The notes beneath the pieces are model-generated. The model was given only the letters and a program-made list of their open reading frames with translations. It was not told the origin of the DNA and made no database searches. Shown one piece after another: positions 7,917-17,153 of a stretch of 64,000 nt of DNA. A program made the translations under genes and the position numbers. The number at the start of each line of letters is the position of its first letter. Position 1 is the stretch's first letter. The DNA is taken from the NCBI GenBank assembly GCA_963838035.1, contig CAWIPM010000002.1, positions 677,249 to 741,248 on the forward strand. Reading direction: 5' to 3'. Origin of the DNA: CAVVNN01 sp963838035 (GTDB lineage Bacteria; Actinomycetota; Thermoleophilia; Solirubrobacterales; 70-9).

Positions 7917-8537
7917 CTAGTTCCCAGGGGGCACCACGCATCTATATGGCAGGGCTTGGGGTTCGGTACCGGATACTGGATAGGACCCGAAGACGGTGCT
8001 GAGTTCGGTGACGGAGACCGACACGGCGTAGTAACTGCTTCCCGAATAAAACAGGCTGTCGGTCCAGTCCACGGTGCCGGGGTTCTTCGCATAGGTGTAG
8101 CCGGTTAGCTCCCCCGGGGAGGGGAGGCGACGGCTCGCTTTCGCACAGATTTTCGTCGCGACGACCCAAGTGGCCGCGCTCCGCTCGGCTTCCTCGACGC
8201 AGAGGTTTGCCACCATCGCCGTTTCAGCCGGGCATGTGAGTTTGGATTCGCCCGTGAGCTGTTCGGCGCTCTTCCCACTCAGGGTCTGGGCGTCGCCGGC
8301 CGTGCTGGCGCGGGCGGCAGACGGCACGGTTCCGAGCGAGGAGAGCTTGATCTTCACCCCGGTCACCGCGCCGTTCCTGATTTTCGCCGTGGTGACGGAC
8401 TTCTTCTTTAGTTGCCTGGTGCCGACGCTGTTCTTCGGCAGGTGGATGGCGGCATAGGCTCCGCCGCCCAGAGCGAGGAACAGCGCGAGCGTCGCCACGA
8501 CGTTGGCATAGGTCAGACGCGGCGCTAAGCGATTCAT
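7917..8537 (-). CDS. Secreted protein with Solirubrobacterales-type N-terminus
   Basis: 206 residues beginning MNRLAPRLTYANVVATLA with a hydrophobic stretch to GGGAYAA, an export signal that recurs in many otherwise unrelated surface proteins of this order. It is followed by a basic, beta-prone linker (KNSVGTRQLKKKSVTTAKIR, NGAVTGVKIKLSSLGTV) and a C-terminal domain with three or four Cys (LTCPAETAMVANLCVEEAER, ATKICAKASRRLPSPGEL, YRCVVPPGN) that resembles a small extracellular lectin- or formylglycine-enzyme-like fold. No catalytic function can be assigned. The IS66 scrap abuts its 3' end. Confidence 0.8.
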   Translation of the reverse strand: MNRLAPRLTYANVVATLALFLALGGGAYAAIHLPKNSVGTRQLKKKSVTTAKIRNGAVTGVKIKLSSLGTVPSAARASTAGDAQTLSGKSAEQLTGESKLTCPAETAMVANLCVEEAERSAATWVVATKICAKASRRLPSPGELTGYTYAKNPGTVDWTDSLFYSGSSYYAVSVSVTELSTVFGSYPVSGTEPQALPYRCVVPPGN

Positions 8538-8980
8538 GGAGTCCTCCTGGCTGATTGGATCGAGGACGAGACGAGAGCGAGCTTCTCAGAGCATCAGGTC
8601 AGGGACAAGTTGCAGCAATGGCGTGAGAGCTAGCCCAGCTTCCGTAGAACTTCAACCCCGGCGCCAGGATCGTCCCTGGCTAGGGGTTCTCCTCCTTGGC
8701 CGGTGCCTGAATGGTTACATTTTCTGAAGCGCGCCCACCGGAAGATTTTTCCTAGCGCAACGGCCGTGGGCCCAATAGGGGCCTATTTTCTCTGGTGATC
8801 GGTCAATACCGGGCAGCGGCGCACTCCCTGGCGGGGACCCCTTCGGGGCAGTAATTAGGGATCGAACCCGAATCAGCCGGAGCCCGAGCCCTGATCGAGC
8901 TCGTCGAGCAGGGCGACGTTCCGGCTTCGCGCAGCGGGCAACTCGGAGGCCACGACCTCCCAGACAAGGCCGAAGGCCCG
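8538..8980. other. Non-coding stretch beside the tRNA-Leu accessory strip
   Basis: No supported gene. Near 8769-8790 GGCCC-AATAG-GGGCC is followed by TATTTTC, a weak terminator-like hairpin on the plus strand. An open frame without a usual start runs from about 8850 into the small ORF at 8981. Confidence 0.4.
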
Positions 8981-9100
8981 ATGAAGACGGTCAGAGTCGT
9001 GTCTGGTTCCGGGGCCGAAGAGAAATTCGTGATCTGGCCGCGCGAAGAGTCAGCCGAACGAATTGACCGGGCGATAAGGGCAGCTCAGATGGCTCCCTAA
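8981..9100 (+). CDS. Possible 39-residue small protein
   Basis: ATG frame MKTVRVVSGSGAEEKFVIWP ending RAIRAAQMAP. The same frame is open upstream (RALIELVEQGDVPASRSGQL) back to a TAA near 8850 but offers no ATG, GTG or TTG, so this may be the tail of a decayed longer gene. The composition is protein-like, with charged residues and an amphipathic C-terminal helix. No RBS is seen. Function unknown. Confidence 0.3.
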   Translation: MKTVRVVSGSGAEEKFVIWPREESAERIDRAIRAAQMAP

Positions 9101-9173
9101 CCTGAGTCCGCAGCACGCCCCCAGCGAGTACGAGAGCGCGATGGCCGAGGCTCCGCTCTCTCCGCAGGTGCCC

Positions 9174-9599
9174 TCAGCGGCGTGACGATGCCGGCGCGTC
9201 GGCGCTGCTGATCTGCCAGCGAACGCCGGGCCCGAACTCCAAGACGACGCCACCGGGGGTGATCAACTCCCAGTTGGGCGGGTCGTCATCCGCCTCGCGG
9301 GCGGCGGGCTTAACGTCGAGGACCACGCCCTCGGACAAGCTCAAACGGAGCTCTCCGGTCTCCTCGTCGATCTCGGCATCCACAACGGAGCGACCGACCA
9401 GCTCCCCTGGATCTTCAGGCGACCACTCGGCATCCTGGGTCGCAAGGTGCCAAAGGTCTCCGCCTGCATCGCGGATCTCGACATGAAGCACCTCCGGATA
9501 GGCGAGCTGGGCGGCGACAATCGGCCCGCGCATCGAGCGCAGGACGTTGGCGGGCGAAGCGTCTAGAGCCAGAGCGGTTGCCATTAGCGTTGCTTCCAT
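9174..9599 (-). CDS. DUF6188-like small protein, possible immunity protein
   Basis: 141 residues, acidic. The C-terminal half (GELRLSLSEGVVLDVKP, then PNWELITPGGVVLEFGPGVR and W) has the pattern of actinobacterial DUF6188 proteins, where a short strand, a Trp-Glu and a terminal GPGG-W-type turn recur. No signal peptide or membrane segment. It follows the 59-residue gene with a 16-bp overlap from the first ATG, or as TAATG coupling from the second ATG at 9584. Being directly downstream of a toxin-tip-like gene is the usual place for an immunity gene, but that role is inference. Confidence 0.6.
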   Translation of the reverse strand: MEATLMATALALDASPANVLRSMRGPIVAAQLAYPEVLHVEIRDAGGDLWHLATQDAEWSPEDPGELVGRSVVDAEIDEETGELRLSLSEGVVLDVKPAAREADDDPPNWELITPGGVVLEFGPGVRWQISSADAPASSRR

Positions 9600-9763
9600 T
9601 GTCGCAGCCAGCCCAGCAACTCGCCATAGCTCATGTGCTTCTGCGTACCCGACGAGCCCTTCTCGGCGTGCAGCGCCTCGCTGGCCGCATAGCGCTCCTC
9701 GGCGGTCAGCCCAGCCTCCTTGCAGGCCTGCCTGAACTGCTTGATGTCCCGCTTGCGCGACAC
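9584..9763 (-). CDS. 59-residue protein resembling the C-terminal tip of a polymorphic toxin
   Basis: GTG start gives MSRKRDIKQFRQACKEAGL, then TAEERYAASEALHAEKGSSG and TQKHMSYGELLGWLRQWKQR. The order RxxKxF..AxxxAGL..E....SEALHxEK...G......SYGELL is like the last ~60 residues of several Rhs/polymorphic toxins in which a helical domain ends the protein. There is no delivery domain upstream, so this would be an orphan tip. The open frame extends upstream but its sequence is low-complexity Arg-rich and not credible as protein. It is translationally coupled to the DUF6188-like gene. Confidence 0.55.
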   Translation of the reverse strand: MSRKRDIKQFRQACKEAGLTAEERYAASEALHAEKGSSGTQKHMSYGELLGWLRQWKQR

Positions 9764-9857
9764 GGCAGCGAGTCTATGCCGGCCCCTGTGGACGCCAGCG
9801 CGCCCCTGGATCGAGCCTCCGAAATCCCGTCTGCCCATTCGCGGGCGGCGCTGCTGC

Positions 9858-10133
9858 TCAAGCCGATGCTGCGACCACGACCGAGACCTCGTCGTGGTCG
9901 ATCGCTCCGCGCTTCTGCGCTCGGTCAGTGACCAGCGACGGGCTCGTGGGGGCAACATCGAGAACGAACTCGATCCCGAGTCGCCCGACGGCGTTGATGA
10001 TCGTGTCGATCTCGGGATTGTGCTCCCCGGACTCGAGCTTCACTACGCGCGGGCTGGGAGACGCCGAGCTTCTTCGCCACGGTCGGAAGTGCCCGTAAAT
10101 CGGCCTCGCGTGAGCGACTTTCTTCGAGCCTCC
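9858..10133 (-). pseudogene. HTH-Xre type regulator/antitoxin broken by a frameshift
   Basis: The first half lies in one frame (LRALPTVAKKLGVSQP, helix-turn-helix) and the second in the next (PRVVKLESGEHNPEIDTIIN then AVGRLGIEFVLDVAP). Removing one C from the CCC at about 10049-10051 restores the continuous VSQPRVVKLESGEHNP, the recognition helix of Xre/HigA-type antitoxins. No partner toxin gene is visible next to it. The C-terminal DEVSVVVAASA is also typical for the family. The start is not certain. Confidence 0.65.
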
Positions 10134-10179
10134 TCCTCCGCCCCAGGTCGAGATGAGGCCCGCATCGCGTGCGGACTGG

Positions 10180-10455
10180 ATGGGACCACCGCGCCGCGCG
10201 GTGCCGACGGTAGTGTCGATCGAGCGCGTGGTCGCGCGGAACGATGAGGTCGGCATCTATCTGGGCTGTTTCTCCGCCTATCCGGCGGGCTTTGAGTTCG
10301 AAGTCTTCGTTACCGCGAAGGACGAACTGACCGATTTGGATCCGCTCCAGTTCGATCACACCTACCGCGGCCAGGGCTCGGGTGAGATTCCGCCCGGGCA
10401 GCTGCGGCTCGGCTTTCAATTTTCCGACGGAACCAAGGTCACCAACACGTGGCCG
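10180..10455 (+). pseudogene. Truncated conserved actinobacterial protein of unknown function
   Basis: The frame from ATG 10180 reads MGPPRRAVPTVVSIERVVAR, NDEVGIYLGCFSAYPAGFEF, EVFVTAKDELTDLDPLQFDH and LPPGQ-like IPPGQLRLGFQFSDGTKVTN. This matches, as far as memory allows, a family of ~150-190-residue actinobacterial proteins whose second half holds a Gly-rich stretch and a Trp-Pro-rich end. Here the match stops after KVTN and the sequence turns Arg/Gly-rich before running into the stop of the next gene, so the C-terminal half has been lost. Confidence 0.5.
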
Positions 10456-10539
10456 CTTCGACTGGGGCGGAGAGCTCGGATCGGCGCCGAAGTCGCCGGT
10501 GATGCGGGGCGGACGGGTTCGGCTCCGTCCAGCAGCGGC

Positions 10540-11118
10540 CTACGGTGAGAGCAGGGTGAGGGACCAAGCTCCGCCCTCGCGCTTGAAGAGGCGGCGCTCG
10601 TGAAGGCGGTCGGGCGATTCGGACCAGAGCTCGACGGTCTCGGGGCGGACACGGATCGCGCCCCACTCGTCGGGGCAGGCGGGGCCTGTCTCCTGAACCT
10701 CTGCGAGGTGGGCGAGCCGGTCGCGAAGGGGCCCCAGGTCGTCGATCGGCTCACCCTGGCGAGAGACCAAGGTCTGAAGCTGGTGGACCAGATCGCGCTC
10801 TGAGAAGAGCTCCTCGGCCAGCGCCCGATCGGCCCGCGAGGCAACGCCGGTGACGTGAGCCTGGCGACCGAGTGCCGGCCAGTGGAAGAGCAGCGCCACG
10901 CGCGGGTTGGCCTCGACCTCTCGGGCCTTGCGCGTCCACAGGGCGGTCGTGAAGACCAGCGCGTCGTCCTCCAATCGCTTCAGGGTGACCGTGCGGGCGG
11001 AGGGCGATCCGTCGCCCCCGACCGTGACGAAGGCAACCGAGGCCGGCTGCGGAAGGCCCTCCGCCCGCGCGGCCTCGATCCAGCCGTGCAGCTCGGAGAG
11101 GGGATCGGCGTCGGCCAT
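10540..11118 (-). CDS. pdxH: Pyridoxamine 5'-phosphate oxidase family protein, PdxH-like
   Basis: 192 residues. Motifs typical of PNPOx: ADADPLSELHGWIEAARAEG, PSARTVTLKRLEDDALVFTT (FMN phosphate binding), NPRVALLFHWPALGRQAHVTG, and the C-terminal PDEWGAIRVRPETVELWSES with RLHERRLFKRE, the dimer and PLP-binding tail of PdxH. It oxidises PNP/PMP to PLP with FMN and O2. Slightly shorter than E. coli PdxH (218) at the N-terminus. The start ATG 11118 is preceded by TAGGTT and 7 nt, a leaderless pattern. The gene ends about 85 bp from the truncated pseudogene. Confidence 0.9.
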   Translation of the reverse strand: MADADPLSELHGWIEAARAEGLPQPASVAFVTVGGDGSPSARTVTLKRLEDDALVFTTALWTRKAREVEANPRVALLFHWPALGRQAHVTGVASRADRALAEELFSERDLVHQLQTLVSRQGEPIDDLGPLRDRLAHLAEVQETGPACPDEWGAIRVRPETVELWSESPDRLHERRLFKREGGAWSLTLLSP

Positions 11119-11201
11119 TAAGCCCAACCTAGACCCGGTGGCGCCGCCGGAATGCCAACGTGGAAGCTCTGACCGCTTGCATGGCTGGCTCGAGGGACCG
11201 A

Positions 11202-11825
11202 CTAAGGGCCGGCGGCGAGGGCCCGGTCGATGAACGGGCCGAGCAGGCTCACCGCCGCGGCGGCGGTCTCCTCGGGCGGGCCGCTGGGCGCGGTGACGTG
11301 GCTGATCGCGAGGCGGACGAGGGACTCGGAGAGGAGTCGGGCGTCGGCCTCCGCGGCCCGGGGCCAGCCCTCCTCGATCACGGCGGTGAGGCGGGAGGTC
11401 GCCCACTGGACCACGGGGACGCCCTGGGTGGTGACGAAGGGAAGCATGCCGCCGGTGCCGTCGTCGCTGAGCAGGATGCGGATCAGGGGATCCTCGCCGG
11501 CGGTGCGCAGGAACAGCTCCAGCGCGGCGGCGACCGCGGCCCGGGGGTCGTCGAGGTGCTGGCGGACAGCGGCCTCGACGTCATCGAGGAAGCGCTCTCC
11601 CACGTGGATCACGAACGCCTGGCCGAACTCGTCGCGGCTGCCGAACTCCTTGTAGAGGGTCTGGCGGCTGACGCCGGCGACGCCGGCGATGTCGGACATC
11701 GTGATCTCCGACCAGGCGCGCTGCTCGAGCTGGTCGCGGGCGGCGCCGAACAGGGTCTCGCGCAACAGCTCCCGAGCCGCCTGCGGGTAGGGGGTGCGGG
11801 TGCTCACGCTCGCCATCGTCCCCAT
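11202..11825 (-). CDS. TetR-family regulator of the alkane hydroxylase operon (AlkX-like)
   Basis: About 207 residues. HTH domain ITMSDIAGVAGVSRQTLYKE with FGSRDEFGQAF after it is the TetR DNA-binding fold. The remaining helical part (AAVAAALELFLRTAGEDPLI, TTQGVPVVQWATSRLTAVI) is a ligand-binding domain. It lies 17 bp after rubA on the same strand and is the third gene of alkB-rubA-tetR, the same order as in alkane-degrading actinomycetes where the TetR protein (AlkW/AlkX type) represses alkB until fatty acids or alkanes appear. Two ATGs, 11825 and 11816, are possible. Confidence 0.85.
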   Translation of the reverse strand: MGTMASVSTRTPYPQAARELLRETLFGAARDQLEQRAWSEITMSDIAGVAGVSRQTLYKEFGSRDEFGQAFVIHVGERFLDDVEAAVRQHLDDPRAAVAAALELFLRTAGEDPLIRILLSDDGTGGMLPFVTTQGVPVVQWATSRLTAVIEEGWPRAAEADARLLSESLVRLAISHVTAPSGPPEETAAAAVSLLGPFIDRALAAGP

Positions 11826-11842
11826 CGTCGCAGCGGGCGCGG

Positions 11843-12007
11843 TCACTCGGCGGGCTCGAAGTCGACCTTGTCGCGCACGCCGCAGTCGGGACAGGCCCAC
11901 TCGTCGGGCACCTCGCTCCACGCGGTTCCCGGCGGGAAGCCCTCGCGCGGGTGCCCGGCCTCCTCGTCGTAGACGTACCCGCAGACCGGGCAGCGCCAGC
12001 GGCTCAT
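11843..12007 (-). CDS. rubA: Rubredoxin, electron donor to AlkB
   Basis: 54 residues, MSRWRCPVCGYVYDEEAGHP. CPVCG (Cys6, Cys9) and CPDCG (Cys39, Cys42) hold a single iron. Conserved Tyr, Gly-Thr and Trp residues of AlkG-type rubredoxins are present (PPGTAWSEVPDEWACPDCG). It passes electrons from a rubredoxin reductase to AlkB. The ATG overlaps the TGA of alkB (ATGA), so the two are translationally coupled. Confidence 0.96.
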   Translation of the reverse strand: MSRWRCPVCGYVYDEEAGHPREGFPPGTAWSEVPDEWACPDCGVRDKVDFEPAE

Positions 12008-13194
12008 CCAGTGGCTCCGTAGCGGGCGAGGAGCCGGCGACGGGCCCGCGGCTGGATGTTGGCCCGGGTCACATCGCCCTCGTAGTGAGCGAGCAACCGC
12101 GGGTCCATCACCCGTCTCCAAAGCGGCGGGAACATCGCCAGCACGATCATCCCGGCGTAGCCGGTGGGCAGCTGGGGCGCCTCGTCGACGTGGCGCAGGG
12201 CCTGGTAGCGGCGGGTGGGGTTGGCGTGATGGTCGCTGTGGCGCTGCAGGTGATAGAGCAGGACGTTGGAGGCGACGTTGTTGCTGTTCCAGCTGTGCTC
12301 GGGGCGGCAGCGCTCATAGCGGCCGTCCTCCCGCTTCTGGCGCCGAAGCCCGTAGTGCTCCAGGTAGTTGACGACCTCGAGCAAGGAGAAGCCGAGGACC
12401 ATCTGGATCAGCAGGTAGGGAAGAACCACCGGGCCGAAGGCGACGGCAAGGGCGGCGAAGAGGCCGACGGTCATCGCCCAGGCGCTGAGGACGTCGTTGT
12501 GAAGGCCCCAGTGCGACTTGCCGAGGCGGTCGAGCCGGGCGCTCTCCAGGCCCCAGGCCGAGCGCAGGCTGCCGGCGACGGTACGCGGAAGGAAGGCCCA
12601 GAAGCTCTCCCCCAGCCGCGCGCTGGCAGGGTCCTCCGGGGTGGCGACGCGGACATGGTGGCCGCGGTTGTGCTCGATGAAGAAGTGCCCGTAGCCGCTC
12701 TGCGCGAGGGCGACGCGGCTGAGCCAGCGCTCGGAGCCGGCGCGCTTGTGGCCGAGCTCGTGGGCGGTGTTGATCCCGATGCCGCCGACGACCCCCATCG
12801 TGAAGGCGAGGCCGACGCTCTCGGCGACCGAGAGGCCACCGTCGGACCAGAGCCAGCAGGCAAAGACGAGGCCGGCGTACTGGATCGGGATGAAGAGGTA
12901 GGTGCACCAGCGGTAGTAACGGTCCTGCTCGAGCCATTTGAGGACGCTGTCGGGGGGATTGCGCGAGTCGAGCCCGATCGCGACGTCGAGCAGCGGGAAG
13001 AATCCGAAGACGAGCAGCGGGCCGAAGAACCAGAGGGCATCAAGGCCGGTCGCCTTGACCAGGCCGAAGGCGATGAAAGGCGAGAACGGGACGATCAGCC
13101 CGAGCAGCCAGGCGTAGCGCTTCGGGTCGCGCCAGGTGGCTGGGTTGAGCTCGTAGTCGACGCCGTGGGCGTGCGAGTGAGTGGCGGCCTCCAT
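12004..13194 (-). CDS. alkB: Alkane 1-monooxygenase
   Basis: 396-residue membrane di-iron hydroxylase that oxidises medium-chain n-alkanes to 1-alkanols. The three histidine boxes are HELGH (145-149), EHNRGHH (174-180) and LQRHSDHH (316-323), with the extra motif NYLEHYGL near 277. Several hydrophobic segments precede and separate them (for example GLIVPFSPFIAFGLV and FFGPLLVFGFFPLLDVAIGL), as expected for six TM helices. Length fits AlkB. AAGGAG is present 9 nt before the ATG. Followed by rubA and a tetR gene in one operon; no rubredoxin reductase is adjacent. Confidence 0.97.
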   Translation of the reverse strand: MEAATHSHAHGVDYELNPATWRDPKRYAWLLGLIVPFSPFIAFGLVKATGLDALWFFGPLLVFGFFPLLDVAIGLDSRNPPDSVLKWLEQDRYYRWCTYLFIPIQYAGLVFACWLWSDGGLSVAESVGLAFTMGVVGGIGINTAHELGHKRAGSERWLSRVALAQSGYGHFFIEHNRGHHVRVATPEDPASARLGESFWAFLPRTVAGSLRSAWGLESARLDRLGKSHWGLHNDVLSAWAMTVGLFAALAVAFGPVVLPYLLIQMVLGFSLLEVVNYLEHYGLRRQKREDGRYERCRPEHSWNSNNVASNVLLYHLQRHSDHHANPTRRYQALRHVDEAPQLPTGYAGMIVLAMFPPLWRRVMDPRLLAHYEGDVTRANIQPRARRRLLARYGATG

Positions 13195-13207
13195 GCAGTA
13201 GATCTCC

Positions 13208-13244
13208 TTGTCAAATCATCTGTTGCCGTCGTCTTGGTTGACAA
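13208..13244 (-). promoter_or_regulatory. Inverted TTGTCAA/TTGACAA pair upstream of alkB
   Basis: TTGTCAA (13208-13214) and TTGACAA (13238-13244) are inverted heptamers 23 bp apart, immediately in front of the alkB RBS. They are the only AT-rich inverted motif in this intergenic stretch and a candidate site for the TetR regulator of the operon. This is inference from position. Confidence 0.4.
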
Positions 13245-13329
13245 AATAGCCGATCATGTAAATCAGGGCAACAAAGCGACCGAAAGTGTCAGGAACCCCG
13301 CCCTGCGCCGGGTCGCTACCATGCGCCGC

Positions 13330-13550
13330 GTGTACACGATCCTCGGCGTCCTCCAGGTCATCATCGCGTTCGTCCTGATCTTCCTGATCCTGCTGCACTC
13401 GGGCAAAGACGCGGGGCTCTCGGGAGCATTCGGAATCGGCGGCGGAGGCAGCTCCTTCGGCGGCGGCTCGATGGTCGAGCGCAACCTGGATCGAGCCACG
13501 GTCTTCTTCGCGGTCCTCTTCGCCCTCAACACCTTCGTGCTGTTGAAGAT

Positions 13551-13554
<4 letters not shown>
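13330..13554 (+). CDS. secG: Preprotein translocase subunit SecG
   Basis: 74 residues: N-terminal TM helix (ILGVLQVIIAFVLIFLILLH), a conserved cytoplasmic loop with SGKDAGLSGAFG and a Gly/Ser run, then a second TM helix (VFFAVLFALNTFVLLKI). This is the two-helix topology of SecG. I prefer GTG 13330, which follows TACCAT (13317-13322) by 7 nt; an ATG at 13321 is nine bases upstream. It stands alone, not next to tpiA as in many bacteria, and its TAG shares a CTAG with the ccmF stop. Confidence 0.88.
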
Positions 13555-15903
<2,349 letters not shown>

Positions 15904-15914
<11 letters not shown>

Positions 15915-16305
15915 TCTTGGTGGTGAACTTCGACGGGCACTTGGTGACCAGGGTGTCGCGCTGGCCGACGAAGGTGCCGTGCTCGACCTCGCCGGTGAGG
16001 ACGATCTCGCGGCCGGCGCGGAATGGGTCGGGAATGGTGCCGCTGTAGGTGACCGGGATGCTCGCGCCGCCTCCGCTGCGGTCGGCGACGCGGAAGCGCA
16101 GGGCGTCGCCGTCGCGATGGACGGACCCCGGCACGACCTTGCCGGTCATGTCCGCGCTCGTGCCCGGCGCCGCGCCGAGCAGCTGCGAGGGTTCCTTGGC
16201 TTCGGTCGCAGCGGTGAACGAGGTGTAGACGAGCGCAGCGGCGAGCAGCACGGCGACGCTGAGCGCGACCACGAGCCGGATCTTCCTCTTTCGCTGAGGA
16301 TCCAC
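15904..16305 (-). CDS. ccmE: Cytochrome c maturation protein CcmE, Cys-type
   Basis: 133 residues: short basic N-terminus, one TM helix (LVVALSVAVLLAAALVYTSF), then an OB-fold beta-barrel (DMTGKVVPGSVHRDGDALRF, GREIVLTGEVEHGTFVG). The C-terminal heme-binding motif reads TKCPSKF instead of the HxxxY of proteobacterial CcmE; Cys replaces His as in the archaeal/Gram-positive CxxxY type, and Tyr is replaced by Phe. CcmE carries heme covalently from CcmC to CcmF. Start taken as the GTG at 16305 just before DPQRKRKIR; a longer frame continues upstream into the palindrome at 16346-16399 but is not credible. Confidence 0.88.
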
Positions 16306-16345
16306 GAGCGCGGGATTATCGCAAGACCGGCGCCGGGAGCCCTCG

Positions 16346-16399
16346 GCGCCGTTCGATTCATTTTCCCCACCATGGTGTGGAAAAAACATCGAACGGCGC
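16346..16399. repeat. 54-bp imperfect palindrome in the ccmE/SDR divergent region
   Basis: Outer arms GCGCCGTTCGAT (16346-16357) and ATCGAACGGCGC (16388-16399) are perfect inverted copies. Between them lies a near-perfect palindrome TTTTCCCCACCATGGTGTGG plus AAAA (16361-16384, one mismatched pair, which is two non-symmetric bases). It could be a binding site for a large dimeric regulator controlling both divergent genes, or a cruciform. The -10 box of the SDR gene lies just outside at 16412-16417. Confidence 0.8.
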
Positions 16400-16424
16400 A
16401 AAGCGGTCTGCCAGAATCGGCGCG

Positions 16425-17141
16425 ATGGCCGAAGAAGTCAGAGACGACCCTGTTCTCCTCATCACCGGGGCCGGCAGCGGGATCGGCGCGGCGACTGCCC
16501 GGGCGGCCGCCGGCTCCCACAGGCTGGTGCTATCCGCGCGGCGGCTCGAGCCGCTGGAGGAGTTGGCCGCCGAGCTGGGCGGGGAGGAGCGGGCGGTCGC
16601 CGTCAGCTGCGACGTGGCCGAGTGGGACCAGGTCGAGGCGATGGTCGCGACCGGGCTGGAGCGCTTCGGCCGCATCGACGCGGTCTTCGCCAATGCCGGC
16701 TTCGGCGCCTCGCGTGGCTTCCTGGAGGAGTCGGTCGAGCACTGGCGCTCGATGGTCCTCACCAACGTCTACGGCGTCGCACTGACGATCCGAGCCACCC
16801 TCCCCCACCTGCTCGAGCGCGGCGACGGGCACTTCCTGGTGACCAGCTCGGTGGCCGGGAGGCGCGCCCTGCCCGGCTCCCTCTATTCGGCGACGAAGTG
16901 GGCGGCGACGGCGATCGGCGAGGCGCTCCGGGCGGAGCTGCGCCAGATGCACGAGAACCATGCGATCAAGGTGACGCTGATCGAGCCGGGGATGACCGAC
17001 ACCCCGTTCTTCGACAACCGCCCCGGCGAGTGGGCATTGCGCGACTCAGACATCGCCAAGGCGGTGATGTTCGCGCTGAGCCAGCGCGACGGGGTTGACG
17101 TCAACGAGATCCTGATCCGCCCGACCAACCAGCCGACCTAG
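16425..17141 (+). CDS. Short-chain dehydrogenase/reductase
   Basis: 238 residues. LLITGAGSGIGAATARAAAG is the TGxxxGIG nucleotide-binding loop, VSCDVAEWDQ the Asp that follows, VFANAGFGASRG the NAG motif, and TSSVAGRR plus the YSATK tetrad give the catalytic Ser-Tyr-Lys. Classical SDR of the general oxidoreductase type (250 residues). Cofactor likely NADP because RR follows the second beta strand (LSARRLE). Substrate cannot be told. The ATG at 16425 follows CAGAAT by 7 nt. It is divergent from ccmE. Confidence 0.9.
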   Translation: MAEEVRDDPVLLITGAGSGIGAATARAAAGSHRLVLSARRLEPLEELAAELGGEERAVAVSCDVAEWDQVEAMVATGLERFGRIDAVFANAGFGASRGFLEESVEHWRSMVLTNVYGVALTIRATLPHLLERGDGHFLVTSSVAGRRALPGSLYSATKWAATAIGEALRAELRQMHENHAIKVTLIEPGMTDTPFFDNRPGEWALRDSDIAKAVMFALSQRDGVDVNEILIRPTNQPT

Positions 17142-17153
17142 GGCCGTCAACCG

